Of a DNA stretch of 64,000 bases, positions 42,565 through 52,028 are shown in pieces. Under the pieces are notes generated by a model. The model searched no databases, was not told the DNA's origin, and worked only from the letters and a program-made list of their open reading frames with translations. Location: positions 34,421 to 98,420 of the forward strand of contig DATCLY010000005.1 of assembly GCA_036563665.1 (NCBI GenBank), written 5' to 3'. This DNA comes from FEN-1219 sp036563665 (GTDB lineage Bacteria > Pseudomonadota > Gammaproteobacteria > Steroidobacterales > Rariloculaceae). The stretch's first letter is position 1, and the number at the start of each line of letters is the position of its first letter. A program made the translations under genes and the position numbers.

Positions 42565-45432
42565 ATGAATAAACCCATCGATCGGCAGTACGAGACTTCG
42601 CTGCTCCAGGGCGCGAACGCGGCCTATCTCGAGGACTTGTACGAGCGCTTCCTGGCCGATCCGAGCGCGGTGAGCCCGGAATGGCGCGCCTACTTCGCCG
42701 CGCTCGGCGGCGGCGCGAACGAGGTGGCGCATCGCCCCGTGGTGCGGGAGCTCGAGCAGAGGCTCAAGGCCACGCCGGCCCTCGGGCTGCCCCTGGTCCA
42801 GGAGCCCCTCGCGGAAGTCGCGAGCGAGAAGCAGGCCGCCGTCTCGCGGCTCATCCAGGTCTACAGCCTCCGCGGCCATCAGATCGCGGATCTCGACCCC
42901 TTGGGCCTCTGGGAGCGGCACACGCCCACGGTGCTCAAGCTCGACTTCCTCGGCATCGAGGAGGCCGATCTCGACAAGGAGTTCTACACGGGCGGCCTCG
43001 CCGGCACGGGCAACGCCCGGATGAAGCTGCGCGACATCCTGGCGCTGCTCAAGAAGATCTACTGTGGGAAGCTCGCCGCCGAGTTCGCGCACATCTCGCG
43101 CGCTCGGGAGCGGCTCTGGCTGCGTGAGAATTTCGAGGCGGCGCGCACGCGGTGGACGTTCTCGCCGGACGAGCAGCGCGCCATCCTCGCGAGCCTCACG
43201 CGGGCGGAAGGCATCGAGCGTTACCTCAACACCCGCTACGTCGGTCAGAAGCGCTTCTCGCTCGAAGGCGGCGAGACGCTGATCCCGATCCTCGACGATC
43301 TCATCCAGCGCGCGGGCGAGCAGGGCGTGCAGGAGCTCGTGATCGGCATGGCGCATCGCGGGCGGCTCAACGTGCTCGTGAACGTGCTCGGCAAGTCGCC
43401 GCGGGATCTCTTCTCGGAGTTCGAGGGCGCGTACGACCTCGCCACGCTCAAGGGGTCGGGCGACGTCAAGTATCACATGGGCTTCTCGGCCGACGTCCGC
43501 ACGCCGGGCGGCAACGTGCACATCGCGCTCGCGTTCAACCCGTCGCACCTCGAGATCGTCAACCCGGTGGTCGAGGGATCGGTGCGCGCCCGCCAGGATC
43601 GGCGCGGCGACGAGGCGGGCGACCGCGTGCTGCCCGTGCTGATCCACGGCGACGCCGCGTTCTCCGGGCAGGGCGTGGTGGCGGAGACGTTCCAGCTCTC
43701 GCAGACGCGGGCGTTCTACACGGGCGGCACGATCCACATCGTCATCAACAACCAGATCGGCTTCACCACGAGCGACCTGCGCGACATGCGCTCGACGCCG
43801 TACTGCACCGACATCGCGAAGATGGTGGAGGCGCCGGTCTTCCACGTGAACGGCGACGACCCGGAGGCGGCCGTGGCGGCCATCCGCCTCGCGCTGCGCT
43901 ACCGGCAGGTGTTCCACAAGGACGTGGTGATCGATCTCGTCTGCTACCGGCGGCTCGGACACAACGAGGCCGACGAGCCCGCGGCCACTCAGCCGGTCAT
44001 GTACCGCACCATCCGCCAGCATCCGAGCGTGCGCACGATCTATGCGCGCCAGTTGACCGAAGCGGGCGTGGTCACGACGGAGCAGGTGGAGCAGATGGCG
44101 GACGAGTACCGCCGTGCCCTGGACGAGGGTCGCAACCCCAACGAGGCGGCGCTCGGCATGATCGGCAATCAGTACACGGTGGATTGGAGCCGCTATCACG
44201 CGGCTTCGCTCCTGGACGCCGTGGACACGGCGGTGCCCGCCAAGGAGATTCAGCGGCTCGCGACCATCGTCACCGACGTGCCCAAGCACTTCAAGCTGCA
44301 TCCGCGCGTGCAGAAGATCGTGGAAGATCGCCGCGCGATGGCCGCGGGCGAGATGAGCCTCGACTGGGGCTTCGCCGAGCACCTCGCGTACGCGTCGCTG
44401 CTCGCCGACAAGTTCCACGTGCGCCTCGTGGGGCAGGACACGCGCCGCGGCACGTTCTTCCATCGCCATGCGGCGCTCATGGACCAGAACACGGGCGAGA
44501 CGTACGTGCCGCTGTCGAAGGTGGTGCCCGATCCGCGCGCCTTCATGGTGGCCGACTCGCTGCTCTCCGAGGAGGCCGTGCTCGGCTTCGAGTACGGCTA
44601 CAGCACCACGTCGCCGACCACGCTCGTGATCTGGGAGGCGCAGTTCGGCGATTTCGCGAACGGCGCCCAGGTGGTGATCGACCAGTTCATCAGCTCCGGC
44701 GAGGCGAAGTGGGGCCGGCTCTCCGGTCTCACGCTGTTCCTGCCGCACGGCTACGAGGGTCAGGGCCCCGAGCACTCCTCAGCGCGCCTCGAGCGCTTCC
44801 TGCAGCTCTGCGCTGAGCACAACATGCAGGTGGTCGTGCCGTCGACGCCCGCGCAGATGTTCCACCTGCTGCGGCGACAGATGCTGCGCTCGCTACGCAA
44901 GCCCCTCATCGTGATGACGCCGAAGAGCCTGCTGCGCCACCGGCTGTCCGTCTCCACGCTGGCCGAGCTCTCCGAGGGGCGGTTCCGGCCCATCATCGAC
45001 GAGGTGGAGCCGATCCCCGACAACAGCGTGAAGCGCGTCGTCTTCTGCAGCGGCAAGGTGTACTTCGATCTCGCGGAATTCCGGCGCAACGAGAATATCG
45101 GCGGCGTGGCGATCGTGCGCATCGAGGAGCTGTATCCGTTCCCGATCGAAGAGTATGCTCGGGTCATCGCCCGTTACCGCAATGCGCGTGAGATCGTGTG
45201 GTGTCAGGAAGAACCGCAAAACCAGGGCGCCTGGTATCAGATCCGCCATCGGCTCCAGGAGCCGCTCGGCGAGCACCATCAGCTCTTCTACGCGGGGCGC
45301 CCCGGCGCGGCCGCGCCGGCGTCGGGCATCCACGCGCTGCACACGCGCCAGCAGCAAGCGCTCGTGTCGGCCGCGCTGTCCGCGTCCACGCGCGAGCGCG
45401 TGGGCGTCTCCACCATCGGCAAGCGGGCTTGA
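42565..45432 (+). CDS. sucA: 2-oxoglutarate dehydrogenase E1 component
   Basis: 955 residues (E. coli 933). Thiamine diphosphate-dependent decarboxylase of the TCA cycle. Seen: N-terminal SLLQGANAAYLEDLYERF, GMAHRGRLNVLVNVL with His264, TPP-region HGDAAFSGQGVVAETFQLSQ from about 361, YRRLGHNEADEP and the C-terminal PHGYEGQGPEHSSARLERFL. First gene of sucA-sucB-lpd with a 12-bp gap to sucB. Confidence 0.98.
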   Translation: MNKPIDRQYETSLLQGANAAYLEDLYERFLADPSAVSPEWRAYFAALGGGANEVAHRPVVRELEQRLKATPALGLPLVQEPLAEVASEKQAAVSRLIQVYSLRGHQIADLDPLGLWERHTPTVLKLDFLGIEEADLDKEFYTGGLAGTGNARMKLRDILALLKKIYCGKLAAEFAHISRARERLWLRENFEAARTRWTFSPDEQRAILASLTRAEGIERYLNTRYVGQKRFSLEGGETLIPILDDLIQRAGEQGVQELVIGMAHRGRLNVLVNVLGKSPRDLFSEFEGAYDLATLKGSGDVKYHMGFSADVRTPGGNVHIALAFNPSHLEIVNPVVEGSVRARQDRRGDEAGDRVLPVLIHGDAAFSGQGVVAETFQLSQTRAFYTGGTIHIVINNQIGFTTSDLRDMRSTPYCTDIAKMVEAPVFHVNGDDPEAAVAAIRLALRYRQVFHKDVVIDLVCYRRLGHNEADEPAATQPVMYRTIRQHPSVRTIYARQLTEAGVVTTEQVEQMADEYRRALDEGRNPNEAALGMIGNQYTVDWSRYHAASLLDAVDTAVPAKEIQRLATIVTDVPKHFKLHPRVQKIVEDRRAMAAGEMSLDWGFAEHLAYASLLADKFHVRLVGQDTRRGTFFHRHAALMDQNTGETYVPLSKVVPDPRAFMVADSLLSEEAVLGFEYGYSTTSPTTLVIWEAQFGDFANGAQVVIDQFISSGEAKWGRLSGLTLFLPHGYEGQGPEHSSARLERFLQLCAEHNMQVVVPSTPAQMFHLLRRQMLRSLRKPLIVMTPKSLLRHRLSVSTLAELSEGRFRPIIDEVEPIPDNSVKRVVFCSGKVYFDLAEFRRNENIGGVAIVRIEELYPFPIEEYARVIARYRNAREIVWCQEEPQNQGAWYQIRHRLQEPLGEHHQLFYAGRPGAAAPASGIHALHTRQQQALVSAALSASTRERVGVSTIGKRA

Positions 45433-45444
45433 GGTGACGCGGCC

Positions 45445-46764
45445 GTGACCATCGAGATCAAGGTGCCGCAGCTCCCGGAATCGGTCGCCGACGCGACGCT
45501 GGTCGCCTGGCACAAGAAGGCCGGCGACGCCGTGCGGCGCGACGAGAACCTCGTGGACCTCGAGACCGACAAGGTGGTGCTCGAGGTGCCGGCGCCCGCG
45601 GACGGCGTGCTGAAGGAGATTTCCATCGCCGAAGGCGCCGTCGTCTCGAGCGGGCAGGTGCTCGGGCTCGTGGAGCCCGGCGCGGCGCCCGCCGAGGCCG
45701 CTGAGGCGCCGCAGCCTGCGGCCGAGGCGCGCCGCGAGGCGGCGAAGGAGGCGCAGCCCGAGCCCGCGGTGGGGCGCGCGGGTCGCGCGGCGGCGCGACA
45801 GGGTAACGGCGGCGCGCGGCCCGAGCGGGCCGCCCGGCCGGCGGAGGAGACGGCGGCGCTCAAGATGGGCCCGGCCGTGCGCAAGCTCCTCGAGGAGCAC
45901 GACATCGATCCGGCCGCCGTGCCGGCCTCCGGCCGCGAGGGGCGCATCACCAAGGGCGACGTGCTGCAGTATCTCGAGCGGCGGGAGACGCACGCGGACG
46001 TGGAGGCGGAAACCGAAGCGCCGCCCGCGCCCGCCGCGAGACCGACCGCGCCCCCGGTCGCCGGGCGCGGCGAGCGGCGCATCCCGATGACGCGGCTGCG
46101 CGCCCGCATCGCCGAGCGCCTCGTGGAGGCGCAGCACACGGCGGCGATGCTCACCACGTTCAACGAGATCGACATGAGCGCCGTGATGGCCATGCGCGCG
46201 CGTTATCAGGAGGCGTTCCAGGCGCGCTACGGCATCAAGCTCGGCTTCATGTCGTTCTTCACCAAGGCTTGCATCGAAGCGCTCAAGCAGTTTCCGCTGC
46301 TCAACGCGTCCATCGACGGCAAGGACATCGTCTACCACGAGTACTTCGACATCGGCATCGCCGTCTCGACCGATCGCGGCCTCGTCGTGCCCGTGCTGCG
46401 CAACGCCGAGACGATGAGCTTTGCCGACATCGAGCGGGCCATCCGCGACTACGGCGAGCGCGCCCGCGCGGGCTCGCTCGGCATGGAGGAACTCACGGGC
46501 GGCACCTTCACCATCACCAACGGCGGCATATTCGGCTCGCTCATGTCCACGCCGATCCTGAATCCTCCGCAGAGCGGCATTCTCGGCATGCACAAGATCG
46601 AAGAGCGGCCCGTGGCCGTCGCCGGCAAAGTCGAGATCCGTCCGATGATGTACGTCGCGCTCACGTACGATCACCGCATCGTCGACGGGCGCGAGGCGGT
46701 CCAGTTCCTGGTCCACGTCAAGGAGCAGATCGAGGACCCCGCCCGGCTGATTCTTGGGATTTGA
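45445..46764 (+). CDS. sucB: Dihydrolipoamide succinyltransferase, E2 of 2-oxoglutarate dehydrogenase
   Basis: 439 residues from GTG 45445. One lipoyl domain (1-78, lipoyl Lys43 in ETDKVVLEV), an Ala/Pro/Glu linker, the E1/E3-binding domain (about 141-178, GPAVRKLLEEHDIDPAAVPASG) and the catalytic core with YDHRIVDGRE (catalytic His near 410). Forms the 24-mer core passing succinyl to CoA. Followed 16 bp later by lpd. Confidence 0.97.
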   Translation: MTIEIKVPQLPESVADATLVAWHKKAGDAVRRDENLVDLETDKVVLEVPAPADGVLKEISIAEGAVVSSGQVLGLVEPGAAPAEAAEAPQPAAEARREAAKEAQPEPAVGRAGRAAARQGNGGARPERAARPAEETAALKMGPAVRKLLEEHDIDPAAVPASGREGRITKGDVLQYLERRETHADVEAETEAPPAPAARPTAPPVAGRGERRIPMTRLRARIAERLVEAQHTAAMLTTFNEIDMSAVMAMRARYQEAFQARYGIKLGFMSFFTKACIEALKQFPLLNASIDGKDIVYHEYFDIGIAVSTDRGLVVPVLRNAETMSFADIERAIRDYGERARAGSLGMEELTGGTFTITNGGIFGSLMSTPILNPPQSGILGMHKIEERPVAVAGKVEIRPMMYVALTYDHRIVDGREAVQFLVHVKEQIEDPARLILGI

Positions 46765-46780
46765 TCCGACCGCAACAAGA

Positions 46781-48211
46781 ATGAACGACCAGCAATACGA
46801 CGTCGTCGTGATCGGCGGCGGCCCGGCAGGCTATCCCGCCGCCATTCGCGCGGCGCAACTCGGCTTGAAAGCGGCGTGCATCGACGACTGGCGCAATGCC
46901 GACGGCAGCCGCACGTTCGGCGGCACGTGCCTGAACGTGGGCTGCATCCCGTCGAAGGCGCTGCTCGAGTCCTCCGAGCTCTACCATCGCGCGCATTCGG
47001 AGTTCGCGGCGCACGGCATCCGCGTGGGGCAGCTCGGCGTGGACGTCGCGGCCATGCAGGAGCGCAAGCGCGGCATCGTCAAGAGTTTCACGTCCGGCGT
47101 CGAGGCGCTGTTCAAGGGCGCGGGCGTCACGGCCATCAAGGGACGAGGCCGGCTGCTCGCCGGCAACCGCGTGGAGGTCGTGGCGCCCGACGGCGCGAAG
47201 CAGACGCTCGCGGCGCGGCACGTGGTGCTCGCCACGGGCTCCGCGCCCATCGAGCTGAAGGTCGCGCCGTTCGACGGCGAGCGCATCATCGACTCCACGG
47301 GCGCGCTCGATCTCGCCGCCGTGCCCAAGCGGCTCGGCGTGATCGGCGCGGGGGTGATCGGCCTCGAGCTCGGCAGCGTGTGGCGGCGGCTCGGCGCCGA
47401 GGTCGTGATCCTCGAGGCGCTCGATACCTTCCTGCCGAGCGCGGACCAGCAGATCGCGGCCGAAGCGCTGCGGCACTTCAAGCGGCAAGGGCTCGACATC
47501 CGGCTCGGCGCCAAGGTGCTCGGCGCGGAGCGCAAGGGCGACGGCGTCGCGGTGCGCTACGAGCTCGGCGGCGCGGAGCAGTCGCTCGAGGTGGACAAGC
47601 TCGTCGTCGCCGTGGGCCGCCGGCCCGTGACGGACACCGCGCTCGATCCGGCCGCGGGCGTGGAGCTCGACCCGCGCGGCTTCATCAAGGTGGACGCGCA
47701 GTGCCGTACGAACGTGGCCAACGTCTGGGCGGTGGGCGACGTCGTGCGCGGCCCCATGCTCGCGCACAAGGGCATGGAGGAGGGCGTCATGGTGGCCGAG
47801 CTCATCGCCGGCCACTTCGCCGAGGTGAACTACGACGCCGTGCCGTTCGTGATCTACACGGCGCCCGAGATCGCGTGGGTAGGCAAGACGGAGGCGCAGG
47901 TGAAGGAGAGCGGGCGCCCGTACAAGGTGGGCACGTTCCCGTTCTCCCTGAACGGACGGGCGCGGGCGCTCCAGCAGACGGCGGGGCTCGTGAAGGTGAT
48001 CGCCGACAACGAGCACGACGAGATCCTGGGCGTGCACGCGCTCGGGCCCATGGCGGGCGAGCTGATCGCCGAGGCCGTGCTCGCCATCGAGTTCCAGGGC
48101 TCGGCCGAGGACATCCAGCGCACGATGCACGCGCATCCGTCGCTCGCTGAAGCGCTGCACGAGGCGGCCCTCGCCGCCGACAAGCGCGCCATCCACAACA
48201 TCAACCGCTGA
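46781..48211 (+). CDS. lpd: Dihydrolipoamide dehydrogenase (E3)
   Basis: 476 residues from ATG 46781; an upstream in-frame start would overlap sucB. FAD site VVVIGGGPAGYPAAIRAAQ, redox disulfide C50/C55 in GGTCLNVGCIPSKALL, NAD site IGAGVIGLELGSVW and the C-terminal His/Glu in HAHPSLAEALHEAA. Reoxidises lipoamide of SucB. Serves the co-transcribed OGDH complex. Confidence 0.97.
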   Translation: MNDQQYDVVVIGGGPAGYPAAIRAAQLGLKAACIDDWRNADGSRTFGGTCLNVGCIPSKALLESSELYHRAHSEFAAHGIRVGQLGVDVAAMQERKRGIVKSFTSGVEALFKGAGVTAIKGRGRLLAGNRVEVVAPDGAKQTLAARHVVLATGSAPIELKVAPFDGERIIDSTGALDLAAVPKRLGVIGAGVIGLELGSVWRRLGAEVVILEALDTFLPSADQQIAAEALRHFKRQGLDIRLGAKVLGAERKGDGVAVRYELGGAEQSLEVDKLVVAVGRRPVTDTALDPAAGVELDPRGFIKVDAQCRTNVANVWAVGDVVRGPMLAHKGMEEGVMVAELIAGHFAEVNYDAVPFVIYTAPEIAWVGKTEAQVKESGRPYKVGTFPFSLNGRARALQQTAGLVKVIADNEHDEILGVHALGPMAGELIAEAVLAIEFQGSAEDIQRTMHAHPSLAEALHEAALAADKRAIHNINR

Positions 48212-48276
48212 GCGCCACGCGAAGCGCGGACGCGCCCCCAGCGCCGAACCTCGCCACGAGGCGCAGGTCGGCGAAC

Positions 48277-48390
48277 GGCCCGGCTTGCGCGAGGGCCGTT
48301 GCGGGGCGCTCGGCGCACAGGACGTGCGCCGCGCGAGGCCGCAGGGACGTGCTCGTGCCGTCCCCGCAACGGCCCTCGCGCGAGCCGGCC
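48277..48390. repeat. 114-bp element with near-perfect 29-30-nt inverted repeats
   Basis: Left arm 48277-48306 and right arm 48362-48390 are reverse complements apart from two differences; the shared core is GCGCGAGGGCCGTTGCGGGG. The spacer is GC-rich with GGACGTGC repeated. It lies in the 464-bp gene-free stretch between lpd and yebC and may terminate lpd, encode a structured RNA or be a mobile-element remnant. Confidence 0.75.
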
Positions 48391-48448
48391 CCACCGCGAA
48401 CGTTATTCGTCTTCCAAGCGGGGGCCCCACCGCGAACGCCATTCGTCT
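48387..48448. repeat. Two 26-bp direct repeats, 36-bp period
   Basis: GGCCCCACCGCGAACG followed by an ATTCGTCT block occurs at 48387-48412 and 48423-48448 with two base differences; a partial third (GACGTTCGTCTTCGACGCC) follows near 48459. The first copy overlaps the end of the inverted-repeat element. Too few copies for a CRISPR. Confidence 0.65.
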
Positions 48449-48675
48449 GTGGGCCGCCGACGTTCGTCTTCGACGCCCCCGACGCGCGGTCGAACGCCGC
48501 CCAGGCCATGGAGGAGGGGGGAAGGCAAGCGCCGCGAATGCCGTTATGATAAGCGCCGGCGCGGGGTCGGAGCTGCGCCGAGCGGGGATACCGACGGTTT
48601 CGGGTACGCGAGGCGCGAGCGTGCGGGGGACGCGCCGCGCGGCACGTGCATGCGGCATGCGAGGAGCGCATTGAC

Positions 48676-49422
48676 ATGGCTGGCCACAGCAAATGGGCCA
48701 ACATCCGGTTCCGCAAGGGCGCGCAGGACGCCAAGCGCGGCCAGATCTTCACCAAGCTGATCCGCGAGATCACCATCGCCGCCCGGATGGGCGGCGGCGA
48801 CCCGGCGGCCAACCCCCGCCTGCGTCTCGCCATCGACAAGGCCAAGGCGCAGAGCATGCCCAAGGACAACATCGAGCGGGCGATCAAGCGCGGCACCGGC
48901 GAGCTCGAAGGGCAAGCGTACGAGGAGGTCCGCTACGAGGGCTACGGCCCGGGCGGCGTGGCCGTCATGGTGGACTGCCTCACCGACAACCGTAACCGCA
49001 CGGTCAGCGAGGTCCGGCACGCCTTTTCCAAGCACGGCGGCAGCCTGGCCGCCGGCGGCGCCGTCGCCTATCTCTTCAGCCAGGTGGGCTCGCTCGTCTA
49101 CCCGCCCGGCAGCGACGAGGATCGCGTCATGGAGGCGGCCATCGAGGCGGGCGCGAGCGACGTCGTCACCGCCGACGACGGCTCCATCGAGGTGCTCACG
49201 GCGCCGGGCGACTTCGAAGCCGTGCGCGACGCCATGACGCGCGAGGGCCTCGCGCCCGAGAGCGCGGAAGTCACCATGCGCGCGGCCACGAAGGTCAACG
49301 TGAGCGAGGAGGACGCGGAGAAGCTGATCAAGCTGTTCGACGCGCTCGACGATCTCGACGACGTGCAGCAGGTCTACTCCAACGCCGAGCTGCCGGAGGC
49401 CGTGCTCGATGCGTCCGCCTGA
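48676..49422 (+). CDS. yebC: YebC/PmpR-family regulator / translation factor
   Basis: 248 residues from ATG 48676 with GAGGAG nine bases upstream. MAGHSKWANIRFRKGAQDAKRG is the invariant N-terminus; YEGYGPGGVAVMVDCLTDNRNRT and the acidic C-terminal domains follow. Recent work links YebC to translation of difficult (polyproline) sequences as well as to transcription. Leads the ruvCAB cluster as in most Gammaproteobacteria. Confidence 0.97.
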   Translation: MAGHSKWANIRFRKGAQDAKRGQIFTKLIREITIAARMGGGDPAANPRLRLAIDKAKAQSMPKDNIERAIKRGTGELEGQAYEEVRYEGYGPGGVAVMVDCLTDNRNRTVSEVRHAFSKHGGSLAAGGAVAYLFSQVGSLVYPPGSDEDRVMEAAIEAGASDVVTADDGSIEVLTAPGDFEAVRDAMTREGLAPESAEVTMRAATKVNVSEEDAEKLIKLFDALDDLDDVQQVYSNAELPEAVLDASA

Positions 49423-49443
49423 ACGGCGCGCGAGCTCGAGCGC

Positions 49444-49953
49444 GTGAGCGCACCGCTTCGCATCCTCGGCATCGACCCTGGCTCGCAGGTCACGGGGTTC
49501 GGGATCGTGGAGGTGCAACGGGGAAAGACGACGCCCGTGGAGTGGGGCAGCATCCGCGCGGCCGGCGAGCATCCCGCGCGGCTGCGCGAGATCTTCGCCG
49601 CCGTGGCGCAGGTGGTGCGCGAGTATCGGCCGCACGAGGTGGCCGTCGAACGCGTGTTCCTGCATCGCAACGCCGACAGCGCGCTCAAGCTCGGCCAGGC
49701 GCGGGCCGCTGCGATCTGCGCCACGTTCGAGGCGGATCTCCCGATCTTCGAATACAGCCCCCGGCACATCAAGAAGGCCGTGGTGGGCCGCGGCGGCGCG
49801 GAGAAGGAACAGGTGCAGCACATGGTACGCCTGCTGCTCGGCGTGAAAGGCGAGATCGAGCCGGACGCGGCGGACGCGCTCGCGGCCGCCCTGTGCCATG
49901 CGCACGAACGGAGCGCGCAGGCCGCCATCGCCCGCGCGGCGGCGGCATCATGA
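49444..49953 (+). CDS. ruvC: Holliday-junction resolvase RuvC
   Basis: 169 residues from GTG 49444. RNase H-fold acidic residues: ILGIDPGSQVTGFG (first Asp), AVERVFLHRNADSALKLGQ (Glu) and DAADALAAALCHAH (last Asp pair). Cuts four-way junctions with RuvAB. Stop overlaps the ruvA start (ATGA). Confidence 0.97.
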   Translation: MSAPLRILGIDPGSQVTGFGIVEVQRGKTTPVEWGSIRAAGEHPARLREIFAAVAQVVREYRPHEVAVERVFLHRNADSALKLGQARAAAICATFEADLPIFEYSPRHIKKAVVGRGGAEKEQVQHMVRLLLGVKGEIEPDAADALAAALCHAHERSAQAAIARAAAAS

Positions 49954-50534
49954 TCGGCTCGCTGAAGGGCACCCTCACTGCCAAGCGGCCGCCGTCGCTC
50001 ACGCTCGACGTCGCCGGCGTCGGCTACGAGCTCGAGGCGCCGATGTCCACGTTCTACCGGCTGCCCGAGGTGGGCCAGCCGCTCACGCTCGTGACGCACC
50101 TGGTCGTGCGCGAGGACTCGCACGCGCTGTACGGCTTCTGGACGGAAAGCGAGCGGTCGCTGTTCCGCAGCCTCCTGAAGGTCTCCGGCATCGGTGCCCG
50201 CATCGCGCTCGCCGTGCTCTCGGGCATGAGCGTGGAGGGCTTCTGCCGCTGCGTGCGGGAGAAGGACATCGCGAGCCTCACGCGCATCCCGGGGATCGGC
50301 CGCAAGACCGCGGAGCGGCTGCTCGTCGAGATGACGGACCGGCTGCCGGAGACGCTCGCGTCCGAGACGCCGGCCGACCGCCGCGACGGCGCGGCCGGCG
50401 AGGCGCACGATGCGCTGCTCGCGCTGGGCTACAAGCCCGCCGAGATCGAGCGGATGCTCAAGGATCTCGACGCGACGCGGTTGTCGACGGAGGAGCTGAT
50501 CCGCGAAGCGCTGCGGCGCGTGCACACTCGCTGA
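49950..50534 (+). CDS. ruvA: Holliday-junction DNA helicase subunit RuvA
   Basis: 194 residues, close to the usual 200. N-terminal OB fold (MIGSLKGTLTAKRPPSLTLDVAGVGYEL), two helix-hairpin-helix motifs (LLKVSGIGARIALAVLSG, LTRIPGIGRKTAERLLVEM) and the C-terminal domain III that contacts RuvB. Start ATG 49950 inside the ruvC stop. Confidence 0.97.
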   Translation: MIGSLKGTLTAKRPPSLTLDVAGVGYELEAPMSTFYRLPEVGQPLTLVTHLVVREDSHALYGFWTESERSLFRSLLKVSGIGARIALAVLSGMSVEGFCRCVREKDIASLTRIPGIGRKTAERLLVEMTDRLPETLASETPADRRDGAAGEAHDALLALGYKPAEIERMLKDLDATRLSTEELIREALRRVHTR

Positions 50535-50571
50535 CCGCGGCCGTAGCGTAGCGTTTGAACGGAACGGAGCG

Positions 50572-51603
50572 ATGACGGACAGATCACGGCTCGTGTCGGC
50601 GGCGAGCGCCCCGGAGGACGAAGCCTTCGATCGGGCCGTGCGGCCCCGCCGCCTCGAGGACTACGTCGGCCAGTCGCGCGTGAAGGCGCAGATGTCGATC
50701 TTCATCGAGGCCGCGCGGCAGCGCCGCGAGGCGCTCGACCACACGCTGCTGTTCGGCCCGCCAGGCCTCGGCAAGACGACGCTCGCGCACATCATCGCCC
50801 ACGAGCTCGGCGTGGGCTTCCATCAGACCTCGGGCCCGGTCCTCGAGCGGCCCGGGGACCTCGTGGCGCATCTCACCCGGCTCGAGCCGAACGACGTGCT
50901 GTTCGTGGACGAGATCCACCGCCTGAGCGCAGTGGTGGAGGAGGTGCTGTATCCGGCGCTCGAGGACTTCCAGCTCGACATTCTCATTGGCGAAGGGCCC
51001 GGGGCCCGGTCGATCAAGCTCGACCTGCCGAAGTTCACGCTCGTCGGCGCCACCACGCGGGCGGGCCTCTTGACCTCGCCGCTGCGCGACCGCTTCGGCA
51101 TCACGCAGCATCTCGATTTCTACAGCATCCCTGAGCTCACGCGGATCGTGCAGCGCACCGCGCGCATCCTCGATTTGCCGATGGACGAGGGCGGCGCACG
51201 CGAGATCGCCGCCCGTTCCCGCGGCACGGCGCGCATCGCGATCCGGCTCGTGCGACGGGTGCGCGACTACGCGCAGGTGCGGGCGCAGGGGCGTGTCACG
51301 GCGGAGGTCGCGGCGGACGCCATGAATCTGCTCGAGGTGGATCCCAACGGCCTGGACAGCATGGACCGCAAGCTCCTGCTCACCGTGATCGAGAAGTTCG
51401 ATGGCGGGCCGGTCGGCGTGGAGAGCCTGGCCGTGGCCGTGGGCGAGGAGCGCGGCACGATCGAGGACGTGATCGAGCCGTACCTGATCCAGGCCGGCTT
51501 CCTGCAGCGCACGCCGCGGGGCCGCGTGGCGACCCGGGCCGCGTTCGAGCACTTCGGCACCGTGCCGCCGCGCCGGCCCGAGACGCCGGCGCTGTTCGAA
51601 TGA
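50572..51603 (+). CDS. ruvB: Holliday-junction DNA helicase subunit RuvB
   Basis: 343 residues. AAA+ motor: Walker A GPPGLGKTTLAHI, Walker B VDEIHRLS, sensor 1 GATTRAGLL, arginine finger LRDRFG and a C-terminal winged helix (PYLIQAGFLQRTPRGRVAT). Drives branch migration with RuvA. Stop overlaps the ybgC start (ATGA). Confidence 0.98.
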   Translation: MTDRSRLVSAASAPEDEAFDRAVRPRRLEDYVGQSRVKAQMSIFIEAARQRREALDHTLLFGPPGLGKTTLAHIIAHELGVGFHQTSGPVLERPGDLVAHLTRLEPNDVLFVDEIHRLSAVVEEVLYPALEDFQLDILIGEGPGARSIKLDLPKFTLVGATTRAGLLTSPLRDRFGITQHLDFYSIPELTRIVQRTARILDLPMDEGGAREIAARSRGTARIAIRLVRRVRDYAQVRAQGRVTAEVAADAMNLLEVDPNGLDSMDRKLLLTVIEKFDGGPVGVESLAVAVGEERGTIEDVIEPYLIQAGFLQRTPRGRVATRAAFEHFGTVPPRRPETPALFE

Positions 51604-52028
51604 CACAGACGCCGACTGCCGTGCCGACCAGCTTCGTGCTGCCCGTGAGGGTCTACCTGGAGGACACGGACGCGCAGGGCGTCGTGTACAACGCGAGCTA
51701 CTTCCGGTTCATGGAGCGCGCGCGCACGGAATGGCTGCGCGCGCAGGGCCTCGAGCACGAGGAGCTCAGGCGCCGGCACGGCGTGGTGCTGGTGCTCGCC
51801 GCCATCGAGGCGAAGTTCAAGGCACCGGCGCGGCTCTCGGACGTGCTGTACGTATCCGCGCGCGTCGCCGCGGCGCGCGGCGCCCGCTTCGTGTTCGAGC
51901 AGAGCGTGCGCCGGTCGGATCCCGACGGCGAAGTGGTGTGCGAAGGACGTGCCGAAGTGGCGTGCATGGACGCCACGGCCGGCAGGCCGCGGCGCATTCC
52001 CTCGGTGCTGATAGGTGAGTGGAAATAG
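51600..52028 (+). CDS. ybgC: Tol-Pal-associated acyl-CoA thioesterase
   Basis: 142 residues, 4HBT hot-dog fold: VYLEDTDAQGVVYNASYFRFMERARTEWL contains the catalytic Asp (TDAQGVVYN). Usual first gene of the tol-pal operon, hydrolysing short acyl-CoA or acyl-ACP at the membrane. The stop abuts the tolQ ATG. Confidence 0.95.
   Translation: MTQTPTAVPTSFVLPVRVYLEDTDAQGVVYNASYFRFMERARTEWLRAQGLEHEELRRRHGVVLVLAAIEAKFKAPARLSDVLYVSARVAAARGARFVFEQSVRRSDPDGEVVCEGRAEVACMDATAGRPRRIPSVLIGEWK

Noticed and set aside
48387..48448. CRISPR array
   Set aside because: Only two copies of a 26-bp repeat with a 10-bp gap, no cas genes, and the repeats overlap an inverted-repeat element.
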